Source: Candidatus Bandiella woodruffii (GTDB lineage: Bacteria; Pseudomonadota; Alphaproteobacteria; Rickettsiales; Midichloriaceae). Taken from it: a stretch of DNA of 64,000 nt. Positions 18,644 to 26,155 of this stretch are shown piece by piece. A model generated the notes under the pieces. The model worked only from the letters and a program-made list of their open reading frames with translations. It was not told where the DNA came from and did no database searches. Location of the stretch: contig NZ_CP110820.1 of NCBI RefSeq assembly GCF_034359465.1, positions 1,065,748 through 1,129,747 of the forward strand, in the 5' to 3' direction. The position numbers and the translations under genes were made by a program. Numbering within the stretch: position 1 is the stretch's first letter; every line of letters begins with the position of its first letter.

Positions 18644-19939
18644 ATGAAAGTTAAGAATTTTGGTGGCAGTGAGATTTTGCATGTGGCAGAAGCTGTAGCA
18701 AAAGATAAGGGAATAGCAAAAAACCATATTTTAGAAGCGCTTGAAGAGGCTATTAGCGTTGCAGCAAAAAGAAAATATGGAGCAAACGTTCCTGTAAAGA
18801 CCCACATCAATAGGCAGTCTGGAGATATTGAGCTGTATAGAGAAACACTTGTTCTTGAAGATGTTTCAAAATTCGATACTGATCAAGAAAACGTCAGAGT
18901 TATTAGCTTAGAAGAAGCAAGGGCTATCAACCCTGATTTGCAAGATGGAGACACCATAAAAGAAATATTGCCACCATTGGAAATAGGTAGGCTAAACGCT
19001 GGTTCTGTAAAACAGGTGATAATTTCCAAAGTGAAAGAGCTCGAAAGAGATAAACTATACGAGGAATTCAAAGATAGAATTGGGGAAATACTAAATGGCG
19101 TAGTGGAGAGAATAGAGGGAAATGGATTTATAATAAAAATATCTGGAGCTGAAGCGGTCCTTAGAAAAGACCAGGCGTTAAAAACTGATTATTATAAGTT
19201 AGGGGATAGAATAAGAGCATGTTTGGTAAAATTAGACAAAGAGTCTAAAGGGCCTATACTGATTTTATCCAGAACTCATAAAGAATTTGTCAGTCAATTG
19301 TTTAAGCAAGAAGCGCCTGAGATATACGATAAAATTATTGAAATAAAAGATATTGCTAGAGACCCGGGCTCAAGAACGAAGATATCTGTATACTCATCGG
19401 ACCCATCTGTTGATCCTGTTGGTTCTTGCGTGGGAGTGAGAGGAGCAAGGGTGCAAACTGTGATAAAAGAATTGAAGGGTGAGAAAATAGACATAGTCAA
19501 ATGGAGTGAAGACCCAGCTACATATGTTGTTAATGCATTGGGTTCTATGCAGGTTTCTAAGGTTGTGATTGATGAAGAGCAAAATAGAATAGAAGTGGTG
19601 ATTCCTAACGATGATCAAAGTCAAGTTATTGGAAGAAGAGGGCAGAATGTAAAATTGATTTCCGAGCTAGTTGGTTGGAAGATTAGCATAACAACAGAAG
19701 AGACAGAAATCCGTAAAAGACAGGAAGAGTTTAGTCGTATTACTGAGTTGTTTATGGAAAGGTTAAATTTGGAAGAGATCTTAGCGCAATTACTAGCATC
19801 GGAAGGTTATAATAGCATACAAAGCTTAGCTGAGGCTAGTGTCGTTGCTATCGCTTCTATAGAAGGGTTAGATGAAGAGATAGCGACAGAGTTGATTTCA
19901 AGAGCCAAGGAATCCATGGCCGAAGAAAAGGTAGAATAG
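18644..19939 (+). CDS. nusA: Transcription termination/antitermination factor NusA
   Basis: The 431-residue protein has an N-terminal RNA polymerase-binding domain (about 1-125), an S1 domain (about 130-200, LNGVVERIEGNGFIIKISGA) and two KH domains (DPVGSCVGVRGARVQ; QVIGRRGQNVKLISELVGW). One helix-hairpin-helix-like C-terminal repeat follows (LLASEGYNSIQSLAEASV). It is shorter than the ~500-residue forms because a second acidic repeat is absent. NusA normally precedes infB; here a repeat and cspA follow, so the operon has been broken. Confidence 0.95.
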   Translation: MKVKNFGGSEILHVAEAVAKDKGIAKNHILEALEEAISVAAKRKYGANVPVKTHINRQSGDIELYRETLVLEDVSKFDTDQENVRVISLEEARAINPDLQDGDTIKEILPPLEIGRLNAGSVKQVIISKVKELERDKLYEEFKDRIGEILNGVVERIEGNGFIIKISGAEAVLRKDQALKTDYYKLGDRIRACLVKLDKESKGPILILSRTHKEFVSQLFKQEAPEIYDKIIEIKDIARDPGSRTKISVYSSDPSVDPVGSCVGVRGARVQTVIKELKGEKIDIVKWSEDPATYVVNALGSMQVSKVVIDEEQNRIEVVIPNDDQSQVIGRRGQNVKLISELVGWKISITTEETEIRKRQEEFSRITELFMERLNLEEILAQLLASEGYNSIQSLAEASVVAIASIEGLDEEIATELISRAKESMAEEKVE

Positions 19940-20335
19940 CTAACGCTATATACCTCTGATAAAAATTCAACGTTGGCAAAATTTATAGACGATAAATAGC
20001 TTGAAAAGAGCTAGGACTATGAGCGATGAGCATGAGGCGCGTACATATGTACCTAAACGAAATGCGAAGTCCGAAGTATGACGACGCCAATTTTTCAAGT
20101 TATCGGAGTATATTTGTTGAAAAATAGAACTTTACCATGAACCAATGGACAAAAATAAGCTAAAAATAAGGGAAATAATGAATTATTATCTTTTAAACTT
20201 GTAATATATGTGGTATCAGGGTTATATGTAGGGTTTATCAATCTTTTATATCCTTGCTTTAGTTAATAAAAAGACGTGAAGGTTGAAGGATTGGTTTAGC
20301 TACTGTGTTTAATTATTATTAGGAGAAACAAAAAA
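19940..20335. other. nusA-cspA intergenic region containing a full repeat copy
   Basis: A complete reverse-oriented TATACTCCG repeat occupies about 19948-20112. The following 220 bp are A+T-rich, with no frame of note. They probably hold the cspA promoter and a long leader; the only clear signal is the AGGAG ribosome-binding site at about 20320. Confidence 0.65.
19948..20112. repeat. TATACTCCG repeat, full copy, reverse orientation
   Basis: Read on the minus strand it starts ATATACTCCGATAACTTGAA, then GGCGTCGTCATACTTCGGAC, GTACATATGTACGCGCCTCA, CTAGCTCTTTTCAAG and TATAAATTTTGCCAAC, ending with an imperfect AGAGGTATA. About 165 bp. The central ACATATGT is palindromic. Confidence 0.85.
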
Positions 20336-20542
20336 ATGAAATTTACTGGTACAGTTAAGTGGTTTAATACCGAAAAAGGATACGGATTTATTCGTCCTGA
20401 TGATGGACAAAAAGACGTTTTTATCCATATGTCTGCATTAAAAGGTGCGGGCCTGAATGGTTTGAAAGATAACCAGAAAATAGAATATGAGATTGCAAAA
20501 GAAGGTGGCAAAGAGTCAGCTGTTAATATATCTTTAATCTAA
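20336..20542 (+). CDS. cspA: Cold-shock protein, CspA family
   Basis: This 68-residue single cold-shock domain is a nucleic-acid chaperone. RNP1 is KGYGFIRP (residues 15-22) and RNP2 is DVFIHMSAL (about 28-36). The family length is normal. An AGGAG Shine-Dalgarno lies 9 bp before the ATG. It is followed 29 bp later by an HU gene, suggesting cotranscription of two small nucleic-acid-binding proteins. Confidence 0.95.
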   Translation: MKFTGTVKWFNTEKGYGFIRPDDGQKDVFIHMSALKGAGLNGLKDNQKIEYEIAKEGGKESAVNISLI

Positions 20543-20571
20543 TTATAATTAACTTTATCAAAGGAGACAAA

Positions 20572-20847
20572 ATGAATAAGAATGAATTCATAGAAAAATT
20601 ATCACAAGAGTTGGGTAGTACTAAAGTTGCTGCTAATAAAAGTTTAGATGCGGTTCTGAAATGTATAACCTATGCCATGAAAACTAACGATGGATTAAGG
20701 TTTGTTGGATTTGGAACTTTTAAAGCAAGAAAAATTGCAGCTAAAGAAGTTAAAACACCAAAAGGAACAATGGCAAAAGTACCTGCTCATAAAAGAATAA
20801 GTTTTTCTGTTGGTAAAGAATTTAAACAAGTTGTAAACGGTAAATAG
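20572..20847 (+). CDS. hup: HU-family DNA-binding protein
   Basis: The 91-residue protein is the normal HU length, with N-terminal dimerising helices (MNKNEFIEKLSQELG), the signature GFGTFKARKIAA (about residues 46-57) and the DNA-contact arm with VPAHKRISFSVGK. It compacts and bends DNA. AAGGAG precedes the ATG. No features separate HU from IHF subunits with certainty; the K-rich arm and sequence favour HU. Confidence 0.92.
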   Translation: MNKNEFIEKLSQELGSTKVAANKSLDAVLKCITYAMKTNDGLRFVGFGTFKARKIAAKEVKTPKGTMAKVPAHKRISFSVGKEFKQVVNGK

Positions 20848-20932
20848 GTTTGTTGCTTGCATTCGCGCTTGGTGGACTAATTGCTCTGCTATGCTTTTTT
20901 ATTGGTTATCGTTTGGGTAGTAGGAGGTAATA

Positions 20933-21391
20933 ATGTCTGGTAGTGTGAATAAAGTTATATTGGTTGGAAATGTGGGAAGCCAACCTGAAGTTAGAAGTAT
21001 ACAATCAACCGGAGAGGAGCTTGTAACTTTTTCTTTGGCGACAAGCGAAAAATGGAAAGACAGAAACACAGGAGAAAATAAGGAGAAGACTGATTGGCAC
21101 AGGATAGTGGTTTTTTCTCCTGGTTTAGTCAAGATCATCAAAAGTTATGTAACTAAAGGAAGTAAGTTATATTTGGAAGGTAAGTTGCAAACTAGGGAGT
21201 ATCAAGATTCAGATGGAGTTAAAAAGTATACTACAGAGGTGGTTTTGACTCAGTATAATAGTGCTTTGACTTTGTTGGATTCCAAAAAAGACACTTTCTC
21301 GACCGGGGCGTCTGATGGACCTATGAGGTATGATCAGGTTAAGGAGAAAGAAAGTGAAGATTTGATGAACGACGATGATATTCCATTCTAG
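20933..21391 (+). CDS. ssb: Single-stranded DNA-binding protein
   Basis: The 152-residue SSB has an N-terminal OB fold (about residues 3-108: NKVILVGNVGSQPEVR, ATSEKWKDRNTGENKEKTDWH, GKLQTREYQDSDGV), a short linker, and the acidic tail DDDIPF that recruits repair and replication proteins. GTAGGAGGT precedes the ATG. It acts in replication, recombination and repair; recR lies elsewhere in the window. Confidence 0.97.
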   Translation: MSGSVNKVILVGNVGSQPEVRSIQSTGEELVTFSLATSEKWKDRNTGENKEKTDWHRIVVFSPGLVKIIKSYVTKGSKLYLEGKLQTREYQDSDGVKKYTTEVVLTQYNSALTLLDSKKDTFSTGASDGPMRYDQVKEKESEDLMNDDDIPF

Positions 21392-21625
21392 ACGCGCCAA
21401 TTGGTGAGTCCCCATGCTTTGAAAGGGATGTGCACATCAAGTGGGTGGGAGAGTAGAGAGAATTAAAAAAGGAAAGGGCTTTGTTTGCTTGTACTTTGAA
21501 TTGGCCGATTGGGCTTTGATCATTTTTTTAACTTGCAGGTGAATTTGATATGAACCTAAAAGCAATTGTTGAAACGCGTCAAATATATATCTATTATGTC
21601 GTAGTCGCATACCAAAATAAAAACA

Positions 21626-22051
21626 ATGAAAGAATACATATGCAGTCTTGAGCAACTAGATGAACTTGCTGGTACTTTCTCGTCCAAATTAAAGAAGGGA
21701 AGTGTTGTATTGCTACATGGGGAGTTGGGGAGTGGAAAAACAACGTTTGTAAAGTTTTTAATAGGCCATTTAGGTGGCAACTGGGATGACGTAACAAGTC
21801 CAACTTTTAACCTTGTGCACCAATATAAAACAGCAAGATTTGATGTATGGCACTTTGACTTATATAGATTGAAATCCAAGGAAGAATTATACAATTTGGG
21901 CGTTGATGATGCTTTGGAAAATGGGATATCTATCCTAGAATGGGGTGAGATTGCAGAAAGTTTACTACAACCTATCCATACTAAAATTTTTTTTGAATAT
22001 GCTGGCGATCCTAAAGTAAGAAAGGTATTGGTAGAAAATATGCACTGCTAA
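21626..22051 (+). CDS. tsaE: tRNA threonylcarbamoyladenosine biosynthesis ATPase TsaE
   Basis: TsaE is the ATPase that works with TsaB and TsaD to make t6A at position 37 of ANN-decoding tRNAs. Walker A is GELGSGKTT (about residues 33-41), SPTFNLVHQY is the family motif, and WHFDLYRLKSKEEL includes the conserved Asp-Tyr-Arg. ILEWGEIAESLLP-like sequence (ILEWGEIAESLL) follows. The length, 141 residues, is normal. The stop codon overlaps the start of a degenerate intergenic repeat. Confidence 0.95.
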   Translation: MKEYICSLEQLDELAGTFSSKLKKGSVVLLHGELGSGKTTFVKFLIGHLGGNWDDVTSPTFNLVHQYKTARFDVWHFDLYRLKSKEELYNLGVDDALENGISILEWGEIAESLLQPIHTKIFFEYAGDPKVRKVLVENMHC

Positions 22052-22140
22052 CTTCAAAAATTGGCTTTAAAATATATCGGATTGCGGCATTTTGTTACGT
22101 GTTTTTACACGCCCCTTATGCTCTCGCCATTATATTATGC
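22047..22140. repeat. Partial, diverged TATACTCCG repeat
   Basis: It has CTGCTAACTTCAAAAATTGG followed by a divergent core and GCATTTTGTTACGTG. Only the proximal half is recognisable. Confidence 0.55.
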
Positions 22141-22153
22141 AGGAGTGTTTTTA

Positions 22154-22939
22154 GGGAGTGTTGCCATAAGATAGATAAGATGCTAAAATGAATATAGCGA
22201 GCAACAAAGAAAATAGAAATATGAATACAGAGTGTAAAAAATGCAGTAGCAGTAAATACGTTAAGAATGGTAATATTAGGGGTATGCAAAGGTATAAATG
22301 CAAAGAGTGTGGATGTAATTTTACAAACACTAAATTAAGAGGCTGTTCGCCAGAGATGAAGGCTCTGGCAGTGTTATTGTACAGCATGGGAAAAAGTAGC
22401 TTTAGATGGCTAGGGAAATTATTTAAAGTAGCTCATACTAGCGTATATAAGTGGATAATACTGTATGCTAAAAAGATACCAAGACCAACAGTGCCGGAAG
22501 AATTGAGAGAAGTTGAAATAGATGAGATGTGGCATTTTGTAGATTCAAAAAAACAAATTATGGATATGGAAAGCCTATAGTAGGGAGCTCAAGAGAGTTG
22601 TTGCCTGGGTGGTTGGTAAGCGTAACGTTACAACCTTTAGAAAATTGTGGAAAATCATAAGTAGAGATAATTGCACTTATTACACAGACGCTTGGTCTGT
22701 TTATTCAGAGGTTATACCTCGCCATCAACATGTTGTTGGCAAACAACATACACTCTCAATTGAGTCCAATAACTCAAACACAAGGCACAGAATTGCAAGA
22801 ATGACCAGAAAAACAAAGGTAGTTTCAAAATCTGAAGAAGTTGTCGATCTTACGATTAAGCTCTGGGTACATTTTGAGGATAACAATAATTTCCTAAGTG
22901 AGCAGGGCAATTTTATATCTATCTTTGGCTAACACTCTG
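22154..22939 (+). mobile_element. Family B IS1-type insertion sequence, copy 3, with target duplication
   Basis: The 786-bp element has intact termini and is flanked by the 8-bp direct repeat TGTTTTTA (22146-22153 and 22940-22947). It is one base shorter than copy 1, because the slippery run has seven A residues instead of eight. Confidence 0.95.
22188..22932 (+). pseudogene. IS1-family transposase, slippery run shortened
   Basis: The zinc-ribbon and HTH half runs to 22580. With seven A residues (near 22548) a -1 shift leads into the frame TNYG that stops early, not into the catalytic frame. A +1 shift or transcript slippage would be needed. The catalytic half (to 22932) is otherwise intact. 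Probably inactive. Confidence 0.8.
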
Positions 22940-22973
22940 TGTTTTTAAAGCAGCTTTGCACAGTAAGGGCCGT

Positions 22974-23141
22974 ATATATACTCCGATAACTTGAAAAATT
23001 GGCGTCGTCATACTTCGATTTCGCATTTCGTTACGTACATATGTACGCGCCTCATGCTCATCGCTTGTATTCCTAGCTCTTTTCCAAGTTCTCTGTCGTC
23101 TATAAATTTGCCAACCCTTGATTTACTAGAGGTATACTAAA
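22974..23141. repeat. TATACTCCG repeat, full-length reference copy
   Basis: About 168 bp: ATATACTCCGATAACTTGAA, GGCGTCGTCATACTTCG, CGTTACGTACATATGTACGC, CTCATGCTCATCGCTTG, CTAGCTCTTTTCCAAGTTCT, CTGTCGTCTATAAATTTGCC, CTTGATTTACTAGAGGTATA. The outer ends TATACTCC and GAGGTATA are loosely inverted. Confidence 0.88.
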
Positions 23142-23175
23142 ATACAAAAAATTTTTTATATAAATAAAAAACTGC

Positions 23176-23320
23176 AAGACTTCTGTAATAAGTTATGTTA
23201 CAATGCGTCCGTAACTAAAAAGTTACGAAACGGTTTGTTTGAATGATAAGGATGTAAAAGGACTGTACTTCCGTAGCTGTTATTCACCTATCCCCCATAT
23301 ATAAATACAGTCCCTTTACT
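23176..23320 (+). ncRNA. Candidate small structured RNA with its own promoter
   Basis: An extended -10 element TGTTACAAT (23196-23204) with a weak -35 AAGACT 17 bp upstream is followed by a perfect hairpin CGTAACT-AAAA-AGTTACG (23210-23227). A second stem AAAGGACTGTA / TACAGTCCCTTT (23257-23267 with 23306-23317, one bulged C) encloses a 38-nt loop. There is no good ORF. It matches none of the common RNAs I can recognise by eye (tmRNA, SRP RNA, RNase P). This is an inference only. Confidence 0.3.
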
Positions 23321-23451
23321 CCATTTAACAGTACTTTTACTGAAACTTCAACTGATTTTCTCTTCTACATTAAGCATGTTATTATCTTCCATTATACTTC
23401 GCTAACTTCAAGAATTGGTCTCAAAATATATCGTAATTAGTATAGCGTCTG

Positions 23452-23612
23452 AGTATACTCCGATAGCTTGAAAAATTGGCCTCAAAATACTTCGGACTTC
23501 GCATTTTGTCACGTACAAATAGTAAGATCCTCATGTTCATCACTCATCTTGCTAGCCCTTTTTAAAGTGATCTGTAGCCTATAGATCTACCAATTCTCAG
23601 TTTGACTTGAGG
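23452..23612. repeat. TATACTCCG repeat, diverged copy
   Basis: GTATACTCCGATAGCTTGAA, ACTTCGGACTTCGCATTTTG, CCTCATGTTCATCACTC, CTAGCCCTTTTTAAAG and CTATAGATCTACCAA follow the order of the full copies with many substitutions. An even more decayed start (CTTCGCTAACTTCAAGAATT) lies at about 23396-23440. Confidence 0.65.
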
Positions 23613-23635
23613 TACGTAAATCTCTTAAATAAGAT

Positions 23636-23667
23636 TAAAGAAGCGCAGCGAGCCCAGCGCTTCTTTA
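23636..23667. terminator. Strong hairpin, terminator-like, at the left end of family A copy 4
   Basis: A perfect 11-bp stem TAAAGAAGCGC / GCGCTTCTTTA encloses a 10-base loop AGCGAGCCCA. The T-rich right arm could act as a terminator in either direction. The IS inserted exactly at its base. Confidence 0.4.
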
Positions 23668-24501
23668 GATAATGTCGTCATGAGATTTGTGGTATAATAT
23701 GAAAGAAAAGATAAATCAGGAGTAAAAATGGATTTAGGGCTACATAGGCATGATATAACAGATAATATGTGGGATTTGATAAAGGATCATTTACCAGGAA
23801 GGGAAGGTACGTGGGGAGGTTTGGCACATAATAACAGAAGATTCATTAACGCAGTATTTTGGATATTAAGAACAGGTTCTCCCTGGAGAGATTTGCCTTC
23901 AGAATATGGAGGATGGAAAAATACACATAAAAGATTTTGCAGATGGAGAGACAAAAGGATATGGGAGGCTTTATTGGAGATATTTGTGAAAGAACCTGAT
24001 ATGGAATGGTTAATGATAGACGCAAGTCATAGTAAAGTGCATCCACATGCTTCAGGTGCAAAAGGCGGCAATCAAGATATGAGTCGTACAAAAGGGGGCT
24101 CAATACAAAGATTCACCTTGCCGTGGATTCACATGGTATGCCACTCAAAGTTATTATCACAAAAGGCTCAGAAGCTGATTGCAAGCAGGCTGTTAATCTT
24201 ATTGAAGAGATGAAAGCTGAGTACTTACTAGCCGACAGAGGGTACGATGTTAATTACATAATTGACCATGCCCAAGAATTGGGCATGAGAGTTGTTATTC
24301 CTCCTAAAAAGAACAGAATCACCCAGAGAAAATACAATAAAGATTTATATAAAATAAGGCATATTGTAGAAAACACCTTTCTTCATCTTAAAAGATGGAG
24401 GGGAATTGCAACCAGATATGCTAAAAATTCAGCTTCTTTCCTTGCCGCAATTCAGATTAGATGTTTATCTCTTTGGCTTAAAATCTCATGACGACATTAT
24501 C
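23668..24501 (+). mobile_element. Family A IS5-type insertion sequence, copy 4
   Basis: The 834-bp element has both termini, flanked by TA. It shares with copy 5 the substitutions giving NKDLY (others DKDLY), and so is its closest relative in the window. Confidence 0.93.
23728..24491 (+). CDS. IS5-family transposase, split by a -1 slippery site
   Basis: It has the same organisation as copy 1. Frame 1 runs 23728-24213 with the first catalytic Asp, and frame 2 ends at 24491 with the DRGYD and VENTFLHLKRWRG regions. They are joined by A AAA GGG near 24090. No additional damage is visible, so this copy could be active if frameshifting occurs. Confidence 0.82.
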
Positions 24502-24798
24502 TAATGCTAATAGTTTTAACTTATTATGCAACTTTTAATTGCACCACACTTAAACTATGATCCAAATATAACTAGACGCACCTCTGATAAATGTTGGCAA
24601 AATTTGTGGAGAACAAATAACTCCAAAAATAGCGCTTATGTAGTGGCCTTTAATATTGTGTTTTATTTGTTCGTAACTTATGGGTCTACAAAGTCTAAGT
24701 CTGGTGGTAAGACAAAAGATAAAAAAATCTTGCTAATTAAAAAAAAGTATGTTGTGCTTAGCACTCACAGTGAAAGACAAATTTATTTATGGGGTTGT
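24502..24798. other. Leader region of the MFS gene with a decayed repeat
   Basis: A reading frame is open from 24526, but its content does not resemble the paralogue at 26156 until the ATG at 24799. A decayed TATACTCCG repeat end (ACCTCTGATAAATGTTGGCA) is visible near 24580. No clear promoter. Confidence 0.5.
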
Positions 24799-26118
24799 AT
24801 GTCTAATAATAAGCTAACCAGAGGGCAGAGAGAAGCTGTAGCTCTTCTTTCTATTGGAATGTTTCTGGAGTATTTCGACCTAATGCTGTATATTCATATG
24901 GCAGTGTTCTTAAACGAGATTTTTTTTCCGCAGGCTGATAAAACCACCGCTCAATTGGTTACTGCTGCAACTTTTTGTTCAACTTATCTGATGAGACCAG
25001 TGGGTGGTTTTATCATCGGGTGGATAGGTGACCGTATGGGAAGGAAAACGGTGATAATGATCACAACAACCATAATGGCAATTTCATGCATTGTGATGGC
25101 GTCTGTTGGAACTTATGCAGAGATTGGGGTGACAGCAAGTGTTGTGATGATATTATGCAGAATGTCGCAAGGGCTCTCTTCTGTCGGAGAAGCAATTGGC
25201 TCTGAAATATACATATCTGAAACCTTTAAATCACCTTACAAATATATATATTGTGGGATAATTGATATTAGTGGTATGATGGGGGGTATATTTTCTTTAC
25301 TTGTTGCATCGTTTGCTCTCTCTGTTGGGTTGAATTGGAGATTGGCGTTTTGGATAGGGGCTAGTATAGCGATATTCAGCTTTGTAGCGAGAGTAAGACT
25401 GGGTGAAAGTAAGGAGTTTATAGAGCACCAAAATAAACTAAAAGCCCAAGCTGGTTTAGATAAACAGAAGGTGGAGGATAAATCAGTTCATCCAGAAAAA
25501 ATAGATAAGAACGCTATTTTTGCATATTTTTTGATTCGTATTATAGCAGTGGCTTGTATTTATATTGTATTTGCATACATGGGTGAGTATATGAAGGAAA
25601 AATTGGGTTATACTTCTGAAGAGGTAATCCATCAAAATACAATCATTAGCATCTTGGTGATCATTGGCACAGTAGTAGCATTAAGTTTTGCAAAAAAATA
25701 TCATCCCACAAAAATAGCTAAAGCTACGGTATTCTTTTTCCTGGTTTTTTTACCGTTTATTCCATGGTGGTTGTCTAATATTACTGGGGCCATATCATTA
25801 ACATGCGTGCAGTTTGTGATGTTTTCTTTTGGGTTGTACTTAATTGGAATGGAGGTGGTCTGCTTCAAATATTTTCCCATTACTAAACGTTTTACCATCT
25901 TAGCAACCACGTTTGGGGTTGCCAGTGTGTTAGGGCAGATAGTAATTGCTTTTGGCCTGATCCCCCTGACGGAGCATTTAGGCTATTATGGGCTTTGGGT
26001 AATTTATATTCCTGTCATCGGCGGATTTTTATATGGGATTAATTATATTGAAAAGCTGGAGAAAAAAAGGGGGGTATATGATATTTATCCAAATGAAAAA
26101 TCTATCAACATAAACTAA
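24799..26118 (+). CDS. MHS-family MFS transporter (ProP-like), paralogue 1
   Basis: The 439-residue, roughly twelve-helix transporter of the metabolite:H+ symporter type has GMFLEYFDLMLYIHMAVF (helix 1, EYFD motif), MFS motif A as GWIGDRMGRKTVIM, and a QGLSSVGEAIGSEIYISE segment, where ProP relatives have QG(F/L)SxGGE. The frame is open upstream, but start 24799 (MSNNKLTRGQREAVALLS) matches the paralogue start. These proteins import compatible solutes or organic acids; substrate unknown. It lies 37 bp before a highly similar gene with a C-terminal HD domain, the result of tandem duplication. Confidence 0.85.
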   Translation: MSNNKLTRGQREAVALLSIGMFLEYFDLMLYIHMAVFLNEIFFPQADKTTAQLVTAATFCSTYLMRPVGGFIIGWIGDRMGRKTVIMITTTIMAISCIVMASVGTYAEIGVTASVVMILCRMSQGLSSVGEAIGSEIYISETFKSPYKYIYCGIIDISGMMGGIFSLLVASFALSVGLNWRLAFWIGASIAIFSFVARVRLGESKEFIEHQNKLKAQAGLDKQKVEDKSVHPEKIDKNAIFAYFLIRIIAVACIYIVFAYMGEYMKEKLGYTSEEVIHQNTIISILVIIGTVVALSFAKKYHPTKIAKATVFFFLVFLPFIPWWLSNITGAISLTCVQFVMFSFGLYLIGMEVVCFKYFPITKRFTILATTFGVASVLGQIVIAFGLIPLTEHLGYYGLWVIYIPVIGGFLYGINYIEKLEKKRGVYDIYPNEKSININ

Positions 26119-26155
26119 TCTCGCACCATAATTGAAACAAATTCAGGAGATATAA

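Noticed and set aside
23176..23320. Calling the structured region 6S RNA or SRP RNA
   Set aside because: The characteristic conserved loop sequences of those RNAs are not visible, so only a generic candidate is reported.
24526..24798. N-terminal 91-residue extension of MFS paralogue 1
   Set aside because: It has no match in the paralogue, contains a decayed intergenic repeat, and the ATG at 24799 aligns with the paralogue start.
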